The notes under the pieces: model-generated
What the model was told of the DNA's origin: nothing
The model's database searches: none
The model's input: the letters and a program-made list of their open reading frames with translations, nothing else
Part shown: piece after piece, positions 25,701-33,749 of the stretch
How the letters are laid out: every line of letters starts with the position of its first letter
Numbering within the stretch: position 1 is the first letter of the stretch
Source of the DNA: a virus
Reading direction: 5' to 3' (one strand)
IMG/VR virus record: IMGVR_UViG_3300043446_003692
Coordinates: 1-64,000 of that record
Length of the DNA: 64,000 nt
Position numbers and translations under genes: made by a program

Positions 25701-28700
25701 GCGACAGAATATTTCTACGTCGATCATAATCAAAATCCTGATTTTTATGATCTCGGTTATCTCTACAATGATCCTAAATCACCATTCAATGTCACATCTT
25801 CGTCTGTAATTGAAGTATTTTTTGATGCGTTTGTAGTTGATCAGCCAGGTTACTTCATTAGCCCTTCATATGTTTCTGCGAATAGTCAGCAGCAGTATTC
25901 AGTTGATGCGAAAAACTATGCAGATCTTGGAACCGCAATCAACACGAATGAAGTGCCAGAACTGTTTTCAAACAAAAGCGGTTATTTTAACCTTCTTAAT
26001 ACATTCGATTTCCGCCCTATAGCAAATCCTACTATTAATGTGAATGCTACTTCTGCAGAAGAGGTATATTCTGCAGATAACTACGATATTACTAATGGTA
26101 TTGCTGATACTGGCGCTACTGAAACTATTTCTAATTATAATCCTTCTGCGACTATCTCATTCAGCAGCAATACAGATTTCAAATTCCCTCTGCCAGATAG
26201 CACAGTAGAAACAAATCTTACTTTCTATCTGCCAAGAATCGATTCGATTGTGGTCGGTAAACGTGGCATCATTGATATTATCAGAGGCGTAAGCTCTAAA
26301 ATACCAGCTATTTCTAACAAACCAGCTGATACGATTCTTATCGATAACGTATATGTTCCTGACTATCCATCTATTCCTAAAAATCCTGACAGAAGATTGC
26401 TCAAGATTTTAGATACAAAAATGGCTAGTGGGAAGTATGCTACGCGTCGCCTATCTAACCATATTGTGACACACCTGTTCAGCCCTAATGATAAAATCGG
26501 AGCCCAGCCAAAGGGTTATTCGATGGCTGATATCGGTAATCTAGAACGCAGAATTAAAGATCTAGAATATTATGTAAGCCTATCAACATTAGAAACTAGC
26601 GTATCAAATCTTGTAATTCCAAGCTCGATTACAAATTCGTTTGATCGTTTCAAATATGGTTTCTTTGTTGATGATTTTTCGACATCAACATTTTCTGATA
26701 CAACGAATCCAGAATATTCTGCTGCGCGCGCTTTCAACGATCTTTATCCTGCAGCTGAAAATATCAACTTACAACACGGCGACAAGTTCAATTACAGCTT
26801 GAGTATAGTTGCTGAACAACCAGTTGTAATACAGGATACTGCAACTTATTTGATACTTCCTGAACCTTGCGACATAGAAAACGGCGAGCCTATTGCAGTA
26901 ACACAGCTTACTCGTCAGCAACAAAATCCATATGAAGCAAATGAAGCAGTAGACACCTACGTTGCTCCTAAGTTTACTCAGTTTAACTCTCAAGCAACGC
27001 TCTACTTCTATGCTTATAATGGACCAATTAAAATTGAAGTCAAACAAGCTGGCGCGCCGCTAACTTCAACCGCAGATGCTGTAGCGTTAACGGCTGATGA
27101 TGTTGCTGCTCTAAAAGCTATTTCATTTTTCAATGAATCTGATATAGTAATTGATACATCTGCTCCAACAATATCGAGCGGTTATGTAACTGGTGGCTCT
27201 GGTAAAATCGTATTTTCGCATGTTCCTACGAGCGGGCGCATGTACACGATCGTAACTACCAAGGGTGTCAATGCTAAGAAGTGGCGTTACATGCTCGAAT
27301 ATCCTGTCGACTCGCAGGATTATATCGATTGCCGTTATGACGTAAGTCCTGTACAGGCTACCACAACTACCACCACAACTACAACTACAACTACAACTAC
27401 TACGACAACCAGTACTACGACTACGACTACTAGTACTACTACTAGCTCAACAAGTACTACATCAACAAGTTCAAGCAGTACAACTACTGTTTCAACTTCG
27501 TTGAGCGGGCTGTATTTACAAAACGAAGGTTACAGTTGGACTGGTTCATCGCTTCCTATAACTCCACACAATTGGGGAACGCCAGGTAGCGGCTCAGTTC
27601 AGGCAGCTAGATTCGATCATAGTAGTTGGACTGCTGTTAAAGCTGCTATGGATCCTTACTACGTAGTAGATACAGGCACCGATAAACTTGCTACTGTTTA
27701 CATCAGCAACTCTGTAATGGCAGACGGTATTCGTAAACTACTTTATGATGAGTTCAGAACATACTTCAAAATAGGTTCTGACAACGGTGCGACTTTGGTT
27801 GGATTAGTTCACGATTTGTATATCCAATACCTAAATCGTGTTCCAGAAATCGAAGGCGTTTACTACTGGATACATCAGTTAGTAACTGGCGCGCAAACAT
27901 ACTCACAAGTTGTTGCGTTTTTCTCCAACATGAGCAACGCTATTCTTTCTCAATGGAGTTTGCCAAACGTTGCAGCAATTGAGTTTAGATATAACACTAC
28001 TCCAAATGTTACATCTAGTTTCTCGATTACTTCAGTTTCGAACCCATCCTCGCTTGCCGACTGGTCATTCGTTCGCACTAAAAACCAGGTATCTTCGGCT
28101 GGCAAATTTGAAAACCTCAACAACTCTGGTGGTATCGACATCAGTGGTGGCGGTGGATTCGCGCAGTTTTATAGAAACAGTGGCGGAACATTTGTTGAGG
28201 AAAAACAAATTTGGCAAATTTCTACTACCAACTTACTTAACGGATTAAGCAACCGTATTGGTAGAAGTATTCCTTCTGCTGACGCAAGCTCAGTTCTCGC
28301 AACCATTTATGGATGGTATGTAAATACACCTATAACTGGTGGCGCTAAACTCGACGGCGGCTTAGGTAGACCACCTGATGTCGATGGGTTTGTTTTCTGG
28401 TGCAGCGGATATTACAACAGTGGTCGTTCGCTCGCTGATTTGAAAACAGATTTTTTCAACAATCCAGAAGCAGTTTCAATCAATTCAGGAAGTTTGAGTT
28501 GGTCTGGTAAATTTGCTACTGGCGTGTTGTCGCCATTCGTAGCGACTAGTGGCGCATTATCTTCTGGATTAGCGTCATTCTCTTCAGTTTCGACTGCAGT
28601 TGGCACTGGTATTACAGTTCCAAATACAACAATCAGTTCAACTGGTGCTGTTACTGCTGGTACTACAGGATCTTCTACAGCGTCTGGTGTGGTTACTAAA

Positions 28701-28883
28701 CCTTCAGACTCTTTGACACCAACTGTTGGCACTTCGGTTATAACTTATACGCAGTTACCTTATGAGGGCGAGGGAAGAGTTCTGTTTAGGGGAAGTGATG
28801 GTAAACTATATACTTTTGATCCTGAATCGGGTTCTTCTGGAACCTATTCACTTTATGATCCAACTAGTCGATCATGGGAATAA
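22701..28883 (+). CDS. Giant tail appendage/baseplate protein (DUF4815-like) with Thr-rich linker and DUF4214-like modules
   Basis: 2060 residues. The N-terminus (SFYRILFKPGVSVQVRELNQ then LQAIVQNQIEQFG) matches DUF4815-type virion proteins. A region to about residue 1545 is a series of beta domains. Residues about 1553-1600 are nearly pure Thr/Ser, encoded by an ACN triplet run. After it lie two DUF4214-like segments: LYIQYLNRVPEIEGVYYWIHQ (about 1710) and GRPPDVDGFVFWCSG (about 1890), each with the R-x-P-D/E-x2-G-x2-Y/F-W core. A Ser/Thr-rich stretch and a short terminal beta motif end it. Likely a host-contacting appendage. Confidence 0.7.
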   Translation: MSLKTNLSVSPYFDDYDENKSFYRILFKPGVSVQVRELNQLQAIVQNQIEQFGSNIYKSGAIISGVNFSFDDQYNFVRIQDLDLNGIPTVPNAYVGMFTQSDSTGLKARIVEAVDGFETTAPDTKTLYIKYVNSGYDNNTTSYSNNEIITITNANNSIFGVSVLNGGSGFANSDSVIFTSAVIVDPLSGSLVVGDTLEQPNTGARAQIISISNGYFGNTRLVVGLKPLDIDLTTNPTNTRYWEFTNDINVKNSANSATGKIVGSIGRNAAAQPITDAIGFVDSVIVTNIGYGYTVLPHISIKPANSDANITDFEALAINYAAKVRATSTVAASGTGYSMGVTEGYIYQKGYFLKVLPQSVIVSKYNNQPNNVSVVFQTNESIVTSNIDTSLLDNVTGTSNENAPGADRLKLAPALTVVTTDDANASDEYYSLVDFNEGKPFKQTPYTVYNEINNELARRTSDESGDYVIDEFLSTNRSLVGTIANNSEKSAKFSVVVDPGKAYISGYRVETVDNYFETVDAGIDTGTTNNAVISLSYGNYIRIKEMGGAFPFQTGAQVTFYDTAKQYITSALTSVTVPGGNVIGTARIRSIVLESGTPGTADATYRMYLFNITTAAGKNFKDAESVYYTSATVKGVADLVLEADLVTAANVAIVKSPENSTLLFKSGSSTTLLNANNVSYQYRTSNNTVSMANNGVLTINYSTVANEFFPYGNSATLSSAQMLDITVVPSVNIVSSAAATGTVNTSFTSNSVTGTATQFVSDFRVGDYVYVEANNVSANIDPATAVNTAADFIIISNNPFPENTAVLYTVASGNSAIANLASGATYYTYLANSSGFKLVSSAGNTTPINIASGSSEIGHQFSATATYSEQKQVVLVTNNTSMQLNSNLGFTTTNASIYRYFPQNMAIPFGLRDGLSANVDVNRNILRLSTGFALRGTSSANVVATYNIERTNVTPGTKIAKRNIPVKIDTTTNAGGATGPWCLGCPDIFRLNKVVVDGVSATEYFYVDHNQNPDFYDLGYLYNDPKSPFNVTSSSVIEVFFDAFVVDQPGYFISPSYVSANSQQQYSVDAKNYADLGTAINTNEVPELFSNKSGYFNLLNTFDFRPIANPTINVNATSAEEVYSADNYDITNGIADTGATETISNYNPSATISFSSNTDFKFPLPDSTVETNLTFYLPRIDSIVVGKRGIIDIIRGVSSKIPAISNKPADTILIDNVYVPDYPSIPKNPDRRLLKILDTKMASGKYATRRLSNHIVTHLFSPNDKIGAQPKGYSMADIGNLERRIKDLEYYVSLSTLETSVSNLVIPSSITNSFDRFKYGFFVDDFSTSTFSDTTNPEYSAARAFNDLYPAAENINLQHGDKFNYSLSIVAEQPVVIQDTATYLILPEPCDIENGEPIAVTQLTRQQQNPYEANEAVDTYVAPKFTQFNSQATLYFYAYNGPIKIEVKQAGAPLTSTADAVALTADDVAALKAISFFNESDIVIDTSAPTISSGYVTGGSGKIVFSHVPTSGRMYTIVTTKGVNAKKWRYMLEYPVDSQDYIDCRYDVSPVQATTTTTTTTTTTTTTTTTSTTTTTTSTTTSSTSTTSTSSSSTTTVSTSLSGLYLQNEGYSWTGSSLPITPHNWGTPGSGSVQAARFDHSSWTAVKAAMDPYYVVDTGTDKLATVYISNSVMADGIRKLLYDEFRTYFKIGSDNGATLVGLVHDLYIQYLNRVPEIEGVYYWIHQLVTGAQTYSQVVAFFSNMSNAILSQWSLPNVAAIEFRYNTTPNVTSSFSITSVSNPSSLADWSFVRTKNQVSSAGKFENLNNSGGIDISGGGGFAQFYRNSGGTFVEEKQIWQISTTNLLNGLSNRIGRSIPSADASSVLATIYGWYVNTPITGGAKLDGGLGRPPDVDGFVFWCSGYYNSGRSLADLKTDFFNNPEAVSINSGSLSWSGKFATGVLSPFVATSGALSSGLASFSSVSTAVGTGITVPNTTISSTGAVTAGTTGSSTASGVVTKPSDSLTPTVGTSVITYTQLPYEGEGRVLFRGSDGKLYTFDPESGSSGTYSLYDPTSRSWE
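27359..27491 (+). repeat. ACN triplet repeat (poly-Thr/Ser coding microsatellite)
   Basis: About 130 bases composed almost only of ACA, ACT, ACC, ACG and AGT/AGC triplets, encoding a run of 18 Thr followed by Thr/Ser mixtures. It keeps frame whatever the copy number. It separates the conserved N-terminal body from the DUF4214-like modules and could act as a flexible, length-variable or glycosylated linker. Confidence 0.85.
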
Positions 28884-28895
28884 CAGGAGAGTAAA

Positions 28896-29315
28896 TTGGA
28901 TTTAAATAACGTAAGAAAAAGTCTGTCGGCTAGAAAATTTGAAGTTCCTGATCAATCGTTCAGAATTGAATGCGTCAGCTTGCGACCATACACCAGATAT
29001 TATGTAATTTTTGATAAGTTGGATTTTACCCAGTTTTGCGCGCAAGATGGTAAAAGACTAGGCGAGGCTCTAATTTCTGATGGTTATGGTAAATTAGATT
29101 TTACATTTTATTGGAACAGAGAAAACGAAATAAATATTTTGGCTAACAAGCAATTTAATAGATTGTTTGACAAAAATCTTGGTAATAAGTTAATTACAAT
29201 TACTGATAAATCTGGCACAAGTTTTATCAACAAAACAATTTTCTTTACCAATAACACTCCAGATATTATGTTCACCAAATATACAAATGCATCTAACATT
29301 CTGTTAAACAGCTAA
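28896..29315 (+). CDS. Hypothetical virion protein, TTG start
   Basis: 139 residues. The only suitable start is TTG at 28896, with AGGAGA seven bases upstream; no ATG lies nearby. The sequence is beta-rich (RIECVSLRPYTRYYVIFDKLDF, then GYGKLDFTFYW), with a DKNLGNKLITITD strand in the middle. No family is recognised. It sits between the giant appendage gene and another structural gene, with spacings of 12 and 10 bases, so it is probably a component or assembly partner of the same structure. Confidence 0.6.
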   Translation: MDLNNVRKSLSARKFEVPDQSFRIECVSLRPYTRYYVIFDKLDFTQFCAQDGKRLGEALISDGYGKLDFTFYWNRENEINILANKQFNRLFDKNLGNKLITITDKSGTSFINKTIFFTNNTPDIMFTKYTNASNILLNS

Positions 29316-29325
29316 GGAAAAATTG

Positions 29326-31458
29326 ATGGAAGCCCAAACATTTACTATTGATCCAGCGTCGGTTAATTTTGCGGATCAGGTTAACATCACTAGCGTAGAC
29401 CTATATTTCAAGCAAAAGCCACTCGGTGTTGGTAACGATTCTGGTTCTTTGGATCCAGGAATATCTGTATTTCTTGTTCCTACTGCGGCTGGTGGCGTTC
29501 CAAACTATAAAACGCTAGACGATTACGCTGTTTCCAGAAAAGAATTTTCAGAAATCGTATCTTCTCGCGATGCTACTGTAGTTACCAAATTTTCTTTCAC
29601 AGCTCCTGTGCCAGTAAAAACTGGTGTTGAATATGCTGTAGTAGTAAAACCAGACTTAGAAGAAGGTTATGTTCTTTGGGCTTCTACACGTGGTGAAATT
29701 AATGTTTCAACTGAAGTATCTTCTCCTGGTATTGCTGGTAAATATATTGGTCGTTATTTTAGTTTGACTAATGTTAGCGCCAATTGGCAAGCTCTACCTT
29801 ACAAAAATTTAAAGTTTAAAGTAAACGTGGGTCGTTATGCTTATAATGGTATAATTCCTGCACCAGAACAACCATCGTTTACGCTTTATATGAAAAACTA
29901 TGAATTCGTAACTTATAATTTGGCAGCTAGTACTGGTATATTTTTGGGCGGCGAATATGTATATCAGGATAAAAATTCTGCAGATGGAAGCTGTGCAGTT
30001 GTAAAGGGTAACAATACAATTACAACAACTGGCGGCGCATTTTCGGGGTTATTTTCACCAACTGGTGATGACAGCTATATCGTAGTTAAAAATGGCGACA
30101 AGAGCGACGTTCGTAAAGTTATTAAAGTAACAGATAGCGATAATACAGTTATCGTTGATCGTCCGCTTTCGTTTACTAACTCTGGCGCTGACTTTATTCG
30201 CACTGTAGTTGGTAAGGCTTATGTCGGAAGAAACAGCAGATTCGTAAATAATTTTGATAATTTTATTGTTCTTTCTGAATCTTCTTCAAATTCTACAGTA
30301 AGATTTACTAATAACAGCATTCTTATTGGCGAGCAGTCTGGCGCATCAATTGTAAATTCATACTTCAATGATCTTCTGGTTCATATTTCAGACGCGCATG
30401 TGTACATCAACACACCACCTGGCACAAACTATGACGTAAATCAAATATTTGCTTATACTACTACCGACAGTTTAAATGGTTCTCTTGCTGCTGGCGAAAT
30501 TAATTTTGACATCGATATGTATCAGCCAGAAAATCTAGATTTCGGTCAGCCAGTGATGCTTATGTCTCGTACAAATGAAGTAGCTTTACGTAACTGGTCG
30601 TCAACTGAAAAGAGCAAATCTTCTAGACTGCTTTATACTATCGAAACCACAAACGACTATTCTTCTCCACAAATTGATTACAATGCGACAGACGTGTTCT
30701 TTACGCGTTATTTGATCAATAACAACAGTTCAAATGAACACACCTCTTATGGTTCTGCACTATCTAAACATATTACTAAAAAAATTACGTTTGCAAACGG
30801 AAGACAAGCTGAGGACATACTTGTTTATCTGCAAGCATACAAACCATCAGGAACTGATCTCAAAGTCTATGTGAAGCTATTCAATAGCCAAGATAATGAT
30901 TACTTTGAAGATAAAGACTGGACTGAATTGCGCGAAACTAGCGGCAATCGTTTAAGTAGCTCCACTAATCTTAGTGATTATGTTGAGTACACTTATGGTT
31001 TGTACGATTATACTACGAATCACAATATAGATTCAACTATCAATGGTGTAATTTCTATTTCTAGTGGCAGTACAACTGTAACTGGTATTGGTACTGATTT
31101 CTTAACAGATTTAGATGCAGGAGATTTAGTAAAAATATATCAACCGTTGTTCCCAGAAAAATACATCATATCTTCTGTATATAATATTGCTACAACTACA
31201 AGTTTGACGCTACAAACTGCGGTTACATCTAGCGATTACACTTATCTTGGTTCTGGTGGTTTAAACATGGATAAAATCCTATACAAACACCAAGCATTCC
31301 AAAACAAGAGAAATAACAACACAGTTCGTTATTTCAACTCTAGCATGACTCTTTACGACAAGTATGATACTTTTGCTATAAAGATTGTGTTTTTGTCTGG
31401 TAGCCAGTTTATTATTCCAAAAGTTTCTAACATCAGAGCTGTTGGAGTTTCTGCATAA
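29326..31458 (+). CDS. Structural protein, tail appendage
   Basis: 710 residues. The ATG at 29326 has AAGGA seven bases before it; a TTG directly upstream is less likely. The start (MEAQTFTIDPASVNFADQ) and the first domain (NITSVDLYFKQKPLG, then VLWASTRGEINVST) look like a carbohydrate-binding-type beta sandwich. A C-terminal region (AFQNKRNNNTVRYFNSSM and FAIKIVFLSGS) recurs in marine T4-like phages. Function not known beyond virion structure. The stop overlaps the next start (TAATG). Confidence 0.6.
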   Translation: MEAQTFTIDPASVNFADQVNITSVDLYFKQKPLGVGNDSGSLDPGISVFLVPTAAGGVPNYKTLDDYAVSRKEFSEIVSSRDATVVTKFSFTAPVPVKTGVEYAVVVKPDLEEGYVLWASTRGEINVSTEVSSPGIAGKYIGRYFSLTNVSANWQALPYKNLKFKVNVGRYAYNGIIPAPEQPSFTLYMKNYEFVTYNLAASTGIFLGGEYVYQDKNSADGSCAVVKGNNTITTTGGAFSGLFSPTGDDSYIVVKNGDKSDVRKVIKVTDSDNTVIVDRPLSFTNSGADFIRTVVGKAYVGRNSRFVNNFDNFIVLSESSSNSTVRFTNNSILIGEQSGASIVNSYFNDLLVHISDAHVYINTPPGTNYDVNQIFAYTTTDSLNGSLAAGEINFDIDMYQPENLDFGQPVMLMSRTNEVALRNWSSTEKSKSSRLLYTIETTNDYSSPQIDYNATDVFFTRYLINNNSSNEHTSYGSALSKHITKKITFANGRQAEDILVYLQAYKPSGTDLKVYVKLFNSQDNDYFEDKDWTELRETSGNRLSSSTNLSDYVEYTYGLYDYTTNHNIDSTINGVISISSGSTTVTGIGTDFLTDLDAGDLVKIYQPLFPEKYIISSVYNIATTTSLTLQTAVTSSDYTYLGSGGLNMDKILYKHQAFQNKRNNNTVRYFNSSMTLYDKYDTFAIKIVFLSGSQFIIPKVSNIRAVGVSA

Positions 31459-31655
31459 TGAATGTTATTAAAGGGTTTGTGAGAGATCCGATTACCCAAG
31501 CTGTGATAAATAAAGATGATAAGGATTATAAAGACCATATTTTCAAAATGGATGTTTATAAAGAAATAATTGAGTTGAGAAACCAAATACAGTTCCTTCG
31601 CGAAGAACTGGAAAAAACTAGAGCTCTATTGGCCAATTCGGAAGAGAAAAATTAA
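31458..31655 (+). CDS. Small coiled-coil protein
   Basis: 65 residues. Residues about 30-62 form a heptad helix (YKEIIELRNQIQFLREELEK), strongly predicted as a coiled coil. The start overlaps the previous stop and the stop overlaps the next gene's start (TAATG on both sides), so it is made in step with the fibre gene that follows. A similar small coiled-coil gene precedes another fibre gene at 36191. A fibre assembly or trimerisation helper is a reasonable guess. Confidence 0.65.
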   Translation: MNVIKGFVRDPITQAVINKDDKDYKDHIFKMDVYKEIIELRNQIQFLREELEKTRALLANSEEKN

Positions 31656-33157
31656 TGTCTAGACAATTAAACACAGTAAATGCTGCAGCTGATACGTTTG
31701 GTAACTGGGTTACTAAAACGAACGATCTTGTTTTGCTTGTAAATACAGACGTTGTTACTGTGGAGCAAAATACTGCTGGAGATCTTACTGTTGGTAACGG
31801 TTATGTTATTGGTATTTTTGGTTCCAATACAGTAGTAGCTACTGACATTCGAGGCGGTAACGTAACCTCTTCTAACGTTCTTTTAATTTCTTCTAATGCC
31901 AATTTCACTGGCTCGCAGGTTAATTCTGCAGCCAACGTTTATATTTCTTCTTCGAACACCTACATTAAAACTACTGCAGCAACAACTTTCGAAGGTAATG
32001 TTTATGCTTATGCCAATGGTTCGCAACAAATACTTGGTATAGTATCAAACGCTACTCATTACAGTATTAATGCAAATGTTAATAACGGTTTCCTAGTTAC
32101 TGGTAATACTAACCTTTATGGCGCTTTAGCAGTTAATTTAGCTTCTACGTTTAGCAACACTGTAGCTGTTACTGGCGCAACAACTCTTAGCAACACATTA
32201 AATGTTGTTGGAGGAGCAAACCTCCAATCAACTGCTAACGTTGGTGGAACTCTCGGAGTAGTAGGAACTGGAACATTTTATGGCGCGCTAGTTGTAAATG
32301 GTGCTGCTACTTTTGCTAATACTATCGCTGTAACTGGTAATGCTACATTCAGTAACACTATGAATGTTACTGGCGATGCTACGTTTGTGAATGTTTATGC
32401 TTCTTATGCAAACATTGCAAATTTAACAGCTGTTTCTTTAGATGTTGCTTCGGGCGTTCTTATAGCCAATTCTTCTGGCGTTTATGGTGTTTACTACTCC
32501 AACGCTATTACATCATCAACTAATGGTTATTTTAGTAACTCAACGTTGATCGCGCTCGGTAATACTAGCGTAAACACAATGATTACGCCAACGACAATAA
32601 CTTCTAACACTGGTTATTTTTATAACTTAAACGTAACTGGTTCTCTTGTTGGTACATTTAGTGCGACTGGTAACTTTATTCCTTCGCCTAACAATGTTCT
32701 GCTTATCGGAACTTCAGCGAATGTGTTTAATCACATTTACGCGACTAACACCTATACCAATTCTATTTCTAGTTTCTCGGGCAATTTAAATATTGCAACA
32801 AGCACCAGTCTGACTGGTAATTTGATGATAAACGCTAATAATGTTATTAGCTCTGGCAGATATGCATTTAGCGGCGGAACAATCGCTACTATCGATAGTT
32901 ATCCAGTAGCTACGTATAGAACTGGTGAATATCTAATCCAAATGTCTGAAACTGGTACGACAAATTACCATGCTTCAAAACTGGTTGTATACCATGACGA
33001 TACAACCGCTTATTCTAGTGAGTTTGCTCAGTTGTTTAACAACACAAGTTTAGGAACTATATCAACAGACGTAAGCGGCGGTGATGTTCGTGTGCGCGTG
33101 ACGCCAGTTTCTGCAAATGTTGTAGTAAAATTCAGTAAAAATTTAATTACGGTTTGA
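31655..33157 (+). CDS. Fibre shaft protein
   Basis: 500 residues. It starts SRQLNTVNAAADTFGNWV, a pattern seen at the start of marine phage fibre proteins. The shaft is a run of V-T/S-G-x-A-T-F/L-S-N-T repeats (TVAVTGATTLSNTLNVVGG, then IAVTGNATFSNTMNVTG), about 21 residues per unit, typical of a trimeric beta-spiral. The last 90 residues (YRTGEYLIQMSETG, HASKLVVYHDD, AQLFNNTSLG) form a compact tip domain with a predicted jelly-roll-type pattern. Confidence 0.7.
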   Translation: MSRQLNTVNAAADTFGNWVTKTNDLVLLVNTDVVTVEQNTAGDLTVGNGYVIGIFGSNTVVATDIRGGNVTSSNVLLISSNANFTGSQVNSAANVYISSSNTYIKTTAATTFEGNVYAYANGSQQILGIVSNATHYSINANVNNGFLVTGNTNLYGALAVNLASTFSNTVAVTGATTLSNTLNVVGGANLQSTANVGGTLGVVGTGTFYGALVVNGAATFANTIAVTGNATFSNTMNVTGDATFVNVYASYANIANLTAVSLDVASGVLIANSSGVYGVYYSNAITSSTNGYFSNSTLIALGNTSVNTMITPTTITSNTGYFYNLNVTGSLVGTFSATGNFIPSPNNVLLIGTSANVFNHIYATNTYTNSISSFSGNLNIATSTSLTGNLMINANNVISSGRYAFSGGTIATIDSYPVATYRTGEYLIQMSETGTTNYHASKLVVYHDDTTAYSSEFAQLFNNTSLGTISTDVSGGDVRVRVTPVSANVVVKFSKNLITV

Positions 33158-33164
33158 GGAATCT

Positions 33165-33497
33165 ATGGCTACTAAAGCTAACTTAGTTATCGATCAGGGC
33201 ACTACATTTAGCGCCACCATAACTATGACTGATGATAATGGAAATTTGATTGATCTTAGCGCGTATACCGCTAGATCTCAAATTCGTAAACATTACACAT
33301 CTACTACTGCAGTCAATTTTACTACTGAAATTACTGTTTCAACAGCGGAAATAACCCTTTCGCTGACAGATGTTCAAACAGCTAATTTAACAGCTGGCAG
33401 ATACGTTTATGATGTAGAAGTTGTAGATTCTTACGCTAATACGGTTTCTAGAGTAGTCGAAGGAATCGTAACTGTAACGCCAAATGTAACGAGATAA
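33165..33497 (+). CDS. Small beta-sandwich fibre-associated protein
   Basis: 110 residues. It reads IDQGTTFSATITMTDDNGN, LIDLSAYTARSQIRK, then AEITLSLTDVQTANLTAGRY and VYDVEVVD, the pattern of an immunoglobulin-like or BppU-type beta domain found in phage baseplate and fibre proteins. GAGGAA precedes the ATG. It is packed between fibre genes and probably forms a joint or adaptor. Confidence 0.6.
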   Translation: MATKANLVIDQGTTFSATITMTDDNGNLIDLSAYTARSQIRKHYTSTTAVNFTTEITVSTAEITLSLTDVQTANLTAGRYVYDVEVVDSYANTVSRVVEGIVTVTPNVTR

Positions 33498-33503
33498 CTA
33501 AAT

Positions 33504-33749
33504 ATGGCCAATATTGTTACAACCAGCAGAATCAATGTAAGAGTTTCGAATACCAGTTCGACTCTCTTAAATTCCAGCGTTCCAGTAACTCTCAAAAATA
33601 ATCCTGTGTTTGTATCTGGCGACAGAACCTTAGAAAGTCTAGATGATGTGTTAGTGGTTGATAAGGCTAATGGTTCGACCATAGCTTACAGTGCCAACAC
33701 GAATAAATATGAAATAAAACAACTCAGTCTAGACGGGGGAACCTTCTAA
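33504..33749 (+). CDS. Small fibre-cluster protein ending LDGGTF
   Basis: 81 residues. The C-terminal part (LESLDDVLVVDKANGSTIAY then LSLDGGTF) resembles the end of long fibre proteins. The final six residues LDGGTF are identical to the end of the 805-residue fibre protein encoded directly downstream. The following ATG begins immediately after the stop. It may be a detached fibre terminus or a connector; no enzyme motif is seen. Confidence 0.6.
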   Translation: MANIVTTSRINVRVSNTSSTLLNSSVPVTLKNNPVFVSGDRTLESLDDVLVVDKANGSTIAYSANTNKYEIKQLSLDGGTF

